DNA from: Rhea pennata
Lineage: Eukaryota > Chordata > Aves > Rheiformes > Rheidae
NCBI RefSeq assembly: GCF_028389875.1
Contig: NC_084666.1
Coordinates: forward strand, 67,030,422-67,094,421
Length of the DNA stretch: 64,000 nt
Reading direction: 5' to 3'
Shown here: positions 59,167 through 64,000 of the stretch, one piece after another
How the letters are laid out: each line of letters opens with the position of its first letter
Numbering within the stretch: position 1 is the stretch's first letter
The notes under the pieces: model-generated
Databases searched by the model: none
Told to the model about the DNA's origin: nothing
What the model saw: the letters and a program-made list of their open reading frames with translations, nothing else
Translations under genes and position numbers: made by a program

Positions 59167-59294
59167 TTATGATGTGTAAGAGTCTAATCCAATAGTGGAA
59201 TGACTCTCTCTCATCTGGATGGCTACTGAATCAGGCTCTAAATATTCCAGCCTTTCACCTCCTACAGTAGCTTCTACAATGTGCTCAATGCCGT
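59167..59294 (-). other. Candidate terminal exon, gene unknown
   Basis: On the - strand a fair acceptor (tatgtttttag) is followed by a phase-1 open frame of 41 whole codons ending in TAA at 59169-59167. It reads GIEHIVEATVGGERLEYLEP, then DSVAIQMRESHSTIGLDSYT and S. About 40 percent of codons begin with G, as real coding sequence tends to. I do not recognise the protein and it is not an ARM repeat. It could be an alternative last exon of RAP1GDS1, an exon of a nested or lost gene, or chance. A 41-codon open frame by itself is not rare. Confidence 0.25.
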
Positions 59295-62030
59295 CTAAAA
59301 ACATAGGAAAATAAGATTATCGTACAATCAACTCAAAATTGAAGATGTGCATCAAACTAAAGGTGAAAAGATCACTGAGCTTAAAACAGTGTGTGCATCG
59401 CTAATTTGGTGATAAAAAATATTATGAGGGCATTTCCTGCAAAGGAAATTCTACTACTTTATATAACATCATTTTTAATGAAAACTAATGACTAAGAATT
59501 GTCTGATTGGCCTGATCGTTCATCTGCATAAACTGCATTGCTGTGGGGGGTCTCAGAGCAGAGCGGAGAACTAGCTGTGGTCAGGTTTTGTGCTTCTCTT
59601 GCGTGGGTCTTGCTAGGAGGCAGGCCCAACAGGAAAACTGGGGTCAGCCTCTCTGTCCCCAGGCATTCAATGTGACCTCGTTCACGTCACCGGAGATCTG
59701 GTGGGAAAGAAGTCAGCAGAGCCATCAGGCTGTTTGTGAAATGTTCATAACCTGCAATCTGGATACTCTCTGTTCTTCAACTTCACACACTGGCTGCCAG
59801 AGCTGATGGGGACCAGTCAGTTTCAAGCTTTAGCTACAGCTGAATTAACCATGCTGCTCTCACTTAAGGCATTGCTTTTTGTAGCAAGAACCATGTTATG
59901 TTAAGTATAACCCTTCCTGACCAATGGAGATGAGATCTAAATGTTGCAACTGGAAGCAAGATTCAGGGGAAATTAGAAAAAAATTGGAGGTATGCCCAAT
60001 ACATCTGTAACAAGACACCAGCCATAAACAAACTTCCTGAAGAAGCAGCACTGGGCAGGATGACCTGGGGTTTGGGGAAGAAGGGCAGTAGAAAGGTAGC
60101 TATGATTTGATTCATGGAGAAAGACTTGCAAAGACTGGGCAAGCTAGAAAGATAGATTTCATGGTCTGACCGGACAATGTCTAGGAATTTAGCTTTGATG
60201 AGATGCTGAGAAGTAACTGGCAGTTAAAAGAAATGAGTGGGTTGGGATCTTTGCATCTAGGAATATAGATCAGACAAAAGTCTATCCCCAGTGAGGCTAT
60301 TAATGGAATCTATTGTCTGGGGATATGAAAGTATGAGTGAGTATGCTCTGTACAGGCTGCGCCATGTACAGTACACAGCTACAGCGGGGGAGAAAGCGAG
60401 ACATCACGTTGCTCTTTGTTTCTTTGCTTCATGCTTTCTGCTTAGACTACAATCTGGGGGATGAGTTATATGTTGTATTACTAGGTAAAGCATGAGGAAC
60501 ATCTACAGGCTGTACAGAAACACATACGGTAAAGCAACTGTTCTTAAATTGTAGGGCAGCACTGCATTTGCATACTGTGATTAGTTAACTAACAAGACTT
60601 AAAATCTTTTTGGTTGCCTCAATTGTTCTTTCATTTCTGCATATATGAGGGAGGCTGGGACTCTAGAAACCTTGTCAGTACTAACAAAGCTTCCTTCTAC
60701 TCTGCTTTGCAATTATACCTGCTTGTATTCTTGATGTTCAGAGAGACATATAAAACAGCTCTCTTCACAACACCAGAAATACTTTTTAAAGATACTCTCA
60801 AAGCTACTGGGGATAAATTTTTCCTCTTCATCTCTTTTAAAAAATTTATTTAATCTTGTGTATTTTCTTCCTTGCTCAAACAGGTGATTCAGCATTATTC
60901 CAGGGGCCTAGCACTAAGGAGCACCCAGGCAGTAACACTGTGCATCTGCACCTCAAACTTAATGGAGAAAATCTGTCAGTAAGTCAAGAGGTTTCTATTT
61001 AATGTTTTCTGTAAGGAGATGAATCTGTTCAATAAGGTCCCTGGCCAGCAAGTGTATAATTTCTTTTTCCTTGTTGAAGGGTACTGAAACACTGCCAGAA
61101 TTGGGGCTTGGCAATGAATTAGCTTTTCCAGAGCAATGTTCCAGAAGTTGTTCCTCCTGAACACACATGGAAATGGCCTTGCTTCACACAGCAACTTTGG
61201 GATCTGTGAACTCTGAGAAACTGGTGCTGTTTTCTTTTAATCAAAACTAAAAGATTGGCTGAATCATTCTCCTCTGCAAGGCTATCTTCTGTGGGCTTTC
61301 CCTGTAGTAAGAACCACTTGGCCCACAGATTTTGTAAACTGTGCTAAATGAAGGTTGGTTTTTAAGTGATGAAAATTTCATTAATGTCCTGTGCTATGCA
61401 GACTTCCCTCTAAAATACACAGATGAAATACACGATGATTAAGGCTTTCAATAAATAGAAATGTTGCTATGAACTATTCAATGTGGGCTTGATTTCATAT
61501 TGTTAGCCTAACAATGATTTAGGAAGTCTTACAGAACTTCTTCACAACTGTGTGGTATACTTGTATGGAAAGTAGAACTGAAAAACCATTCCTGTATATG
61601 CTAAAATAGTTACTGAAGTATTTCAAGTTTCTATATAATTGCCAATTATCAAAAAGGTAACAGTTGCCTTTATCGCAATTAAAAAGAAAAAGCTTATCTA
61701 TCATAACAGCACTTGTGCTAGTAACAAAAATATTGGCCTCCACATTCTATCCTTGGTACCCTTCAAAATTCTTTGTTAGGGGAAAAAATAATTTCTATAA
61801 AAGTAAAGAATAGTCATAAATGAAATTATATTAAATGTTACAGTAATAAGCATTTTTTAATGTATTTGTCCTTACGTAATATCCTAGGATAGGATATATA
61901 GCTGCAGAACTATTACATGTTAAGGTAACATACAAAATAAAGCATGACAGGATGCATATGGCAAATAACCACTATAAATAGCCTTTCCCACTTACATTTA
62001 AGATGCTAATCTTGATTTATGTGACTTTTT

Positions 62031-62432
62031 CATAGAATCAGTAAGGTTGGAAGGGACCTCTGGAGATCATCTAGTCCAACCTTCCTGCTCAGCAGGGTCA
62101 CCTACAGCATGTTAGACAGGGTTGCATCCAGGTGGGCATTGAAGATCTCCAGAGAAGGAGACTCCACAGCCTCTCTGGGCAACCCGTGCCAGGGCTCCGT
62201 CACTCTCACAGGGAAGAAATTCCCTCTCATGTTCAGGCAGAACTTCCCATGCTTCAATTTCTGCCCATTGCTTCTTGTCCTGTCACATGGGAGAACTGAA
62301 AAGAGTTTGTCCCCGTCCCCTTGACACCCTCCCTTCAGGTACTTGTACACATGGATAAGATCCCCCCTCAGTCTTCTCTTCCCCAGGCTGAACAGGCCCA
62401 GCTCTCACAGCCGTTCCCCATAGGGCAGCTGC
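62031..62432 (-). mobile_element. CR1 LINE, 5'-truncated, - strand
   Basis: This is a second CR1 3' fragment, in reverse orientation. On the - strand, 62350-62102 encodes the ORF2 C-terminus, including [20 protein letters not shown] and ending DATLSNML. The CR1 3' end (tgattctatg on the - strand) lies at 62031-62040. The element is cut off after the tgccctatggggaacggctg region at its 5' end. It matches the copy at 10622-11260 closely over the shared part, so both belong to the same or close CR1 subfamilies. Confidence 0.95.
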
Positions 62433-63610
62433 CTTTTATAACACTTCATTTATCCAGATACACAGGGAGTACAATGACTGTCCTCCTATAGGGCTGCAGC
62501 AACATTTGGTATACAAAACATATCACTATCTACTGTAAATCTTACCAGTGCCAATTTTGTTCCAAAAAATGGCAACACAAAACAGATAATACAGCTTCTC
62601 TGTGCTGTATAAATCCTGCACTGTAAAAGCTAGCAGCAGTTCACAGTATCTGATACTATAAGACCATTTTTGTATGTCTTAATTATATTTCATGCAGAAA
62701 TGTGAGTTAAACAAGAATGACATGAATAATTATGTATGTTTTACTCATCAACCAGTGCCACCTGGGAGTGAGCTTTATATCATATATGACCCTGAAATAA
62801 AACTTAGTAAATAGATCATGTTATTGAAAGCTCAACAGCTTCTTCCTGAAGTTTCCACGGGAAAGCAGGTGTTCAGCTGATTGGTCACCTTAAAGAAAAT
62901 CCTAAACAAAAAGATTAAATATTATCATCTTCAAGCAGTAGCTTTCTGTAAATGCAAATACCAGCACGGAAATCTGCTTAACTTCCCTGAGGTAAGACAC
63001 GGTAATTTAGAAACAACATAAAATGTAAATTTCCAAACTAGCATGAAAATAGTAGTAAGGAAGAAGGCTGCTAATAATTCAGTCTCTTGCACAGATGGTA
63101 TTCAGAACAGCAGAACTTGTAGTAAATGTGACACATACTACAATGAAAAATTCTTGCCATGTGAAATAAGGCACAAGATCTCAAGATAATAAGATGCTTT
63201 TACAATTTCATCTCACTTCCCATCTGCAGACATCCATGACCTTCTCATTACTTATAAAGACATTCCTGGTGCCTCTGCTTCAGTATGCATTTATCGTGCA
63301 CCATTTTTTATCAAAACATTTAAAATAAGGAATAATGAGGCTGCATTTTCAAAATACTGCAACCACTGGTTTGTTTTTTTGCAAGTCATATATCTGTGCA
63401 TGTAACCTGCACAAGAAGTCACAAATGCATTTCAATTCACTGATGCTTGGCAATACAAAATTTTCTGTGCTCACAAAAATTAAAAAACCTTACCAAACCC
63501 CCCAAAATAACCCCTGACCACCAAACATACCAATATAAAATCTTGGTGCCGTTTAAGAATGCTAAGAATCAGCAACATAGCTTAGGCATCACTTCCAGCC
63601 ACATACGTAC

Positions 63611-63721
63611 TTTGCACAGCTTTAAGACTGTTAAGATGCGAATATTCCCTTCTGATTCTCTCCATGCTACTATCATTTGAAGATAATTGGCCATTTAGGT
63701 CTTTAATTGTGTACGTAGCAC
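63611..63721 (-). other. Weak candidate exon, gene unknown
   Basis: A 111-nt, phase 1-1 stretch lies between cag and the donor gtacgt on the - strand. It reads ATYTIKDLNGQLSSNDSSME followed by RIRREYSHLNSLKAVQ. It sits in a 103-codon open frame (63893-63582). Its phase would allow splicing to the candidate at 59294. The acceptor has a poor polypyrimidine tract and I recognise no family, so chance is likely. Confidence 0.15.
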
Positions 63722-64000
63722 CTGCTCTTTGAAAACCTAGCTCAGTATGTTTAAAAACCCACAAACAAAACCACAACTCTTTTGCATTATGTCCAGTTTT
63801 ATCCTGATATTGAAATAATTTTTTAAATCTTTCTCTCATAGAAGCATAATACAAGTGTGACATAAAATTGCCCCATAAAATCAGAACAATCAAGTGTGAT
63901 AAATAAAAACCAAGAAAAAATGAAAATGACCCTCAGTATATAATGTACAGACCACTGCAACATTCCCCTCCCTCATAACAGACCATCTATAGACTATGGT

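Larger units (their letters stand above)
48610..64000 (-). other. Probable upstream RAP1GDS1 intron, exon-poor
   Basis: I searched for the preceding ARM exons (in mammals with a Leu-Gln-Thr-Gly-Arg-Ala-Leu-Gly-Asn stretch) and saw none before the window ends. The stretch contains simple repeats (49522-49562, 57593-57617, 58727-58742), a CR1 copy (62031-62432), and two weak exon-like stretches at 59167-59294 and 63611-63721. Other open frames (for example 55451-55687 and 50876-51115 on the - strand) are short and unrecognisable. Confidence 0.65.

Noticed and set aside
62109..62324. 71-codon open frame on the + strand
   Set aside because: Antisense of the second CR1 fragment.
1..64000. Search for CRISPR arrays, operons, prophage, tRNA or rRNA genes, and endogenous retroviruses
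   Set aside because: Spliced vertebrate genes and CR1 show this is a bird-like nuclear genome. No array, LTR pair, retroviral motif or cloverleaf was recognised by eye.

Overview
The window looks like a piece of a bird chromosome (some other sauropsid is possible). The evidence is two 5'-truncated CR1 LINE copies with the CR1 3' end, GT-AG introns of only 0.1 to 8 kb, and AT-rich, CpG-poor DNA broken by one sharp CpG island. Two conserved genes lie tail to tail, in the TSPAN5 / RAP1GDS1 arrangement I know from human chromosome 4q23.

Left part (1-17050, + strand): the 3' part of TSPAN5, a TspanC8 tetraspanin. Six coding exons (2318-2464, 4288-4458, 6448-6573, 10324-10371, 10488-10604, 11762-11827) encode what I number as residues 45-268 of 268. 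The first 44 codons lie upstream of the window. All introns seen are phase 0. A CR1 copy starts about 17 bp after the donor of the 117-nt exon and fills over half of the next intron. The 3'UTR has several poly(A) signals, the last at 17029, so it may reach 5.2 kb.

Middle (about 17050-21165): intergenic DNA between the two 3' ends, with no gene I can support.

Right part (21165-48609, - strand): eleven coding exons of RAP1GDS1 (SmgGDS), an armadillo-repeat partner of small GTPases. They run from the stop codon at 21717-21719 up to an exon at 48463-48609. All join in frame and give residues 121-607 if the protein is 607 long. Nearly every exon is about one ARM repeat (126-147 nt) with phase-1 introns. 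The 147-nt exon at 48463 has exactly the length that separates the two known isoforms (607 and 558 residues). A CpG island sits inside the gene at about 32930-33350.

Far right (48610-64000): most likely the long upstream intron of RAP1GDS1. It holds a second CR1 copy on the - strand (62031-62432), simple repeats, and two weak exon-like stretches on the - strand (59167-59294 and 63611-63721) that I cannot assign.

The two genes are not known to act together. TSPAN5 works at membranes as a partner of the ADAM10 protease. SmgGDS works in the cytosol and nucleus on small GTPases. No tRNA, rRNA, CRISPR, retroviral or prokaryotic feature was seen, and I found no clear new biological system. The best leads are the intragenic CpG island, the unassigned candidate exons and the CR1 beside the splice donor.
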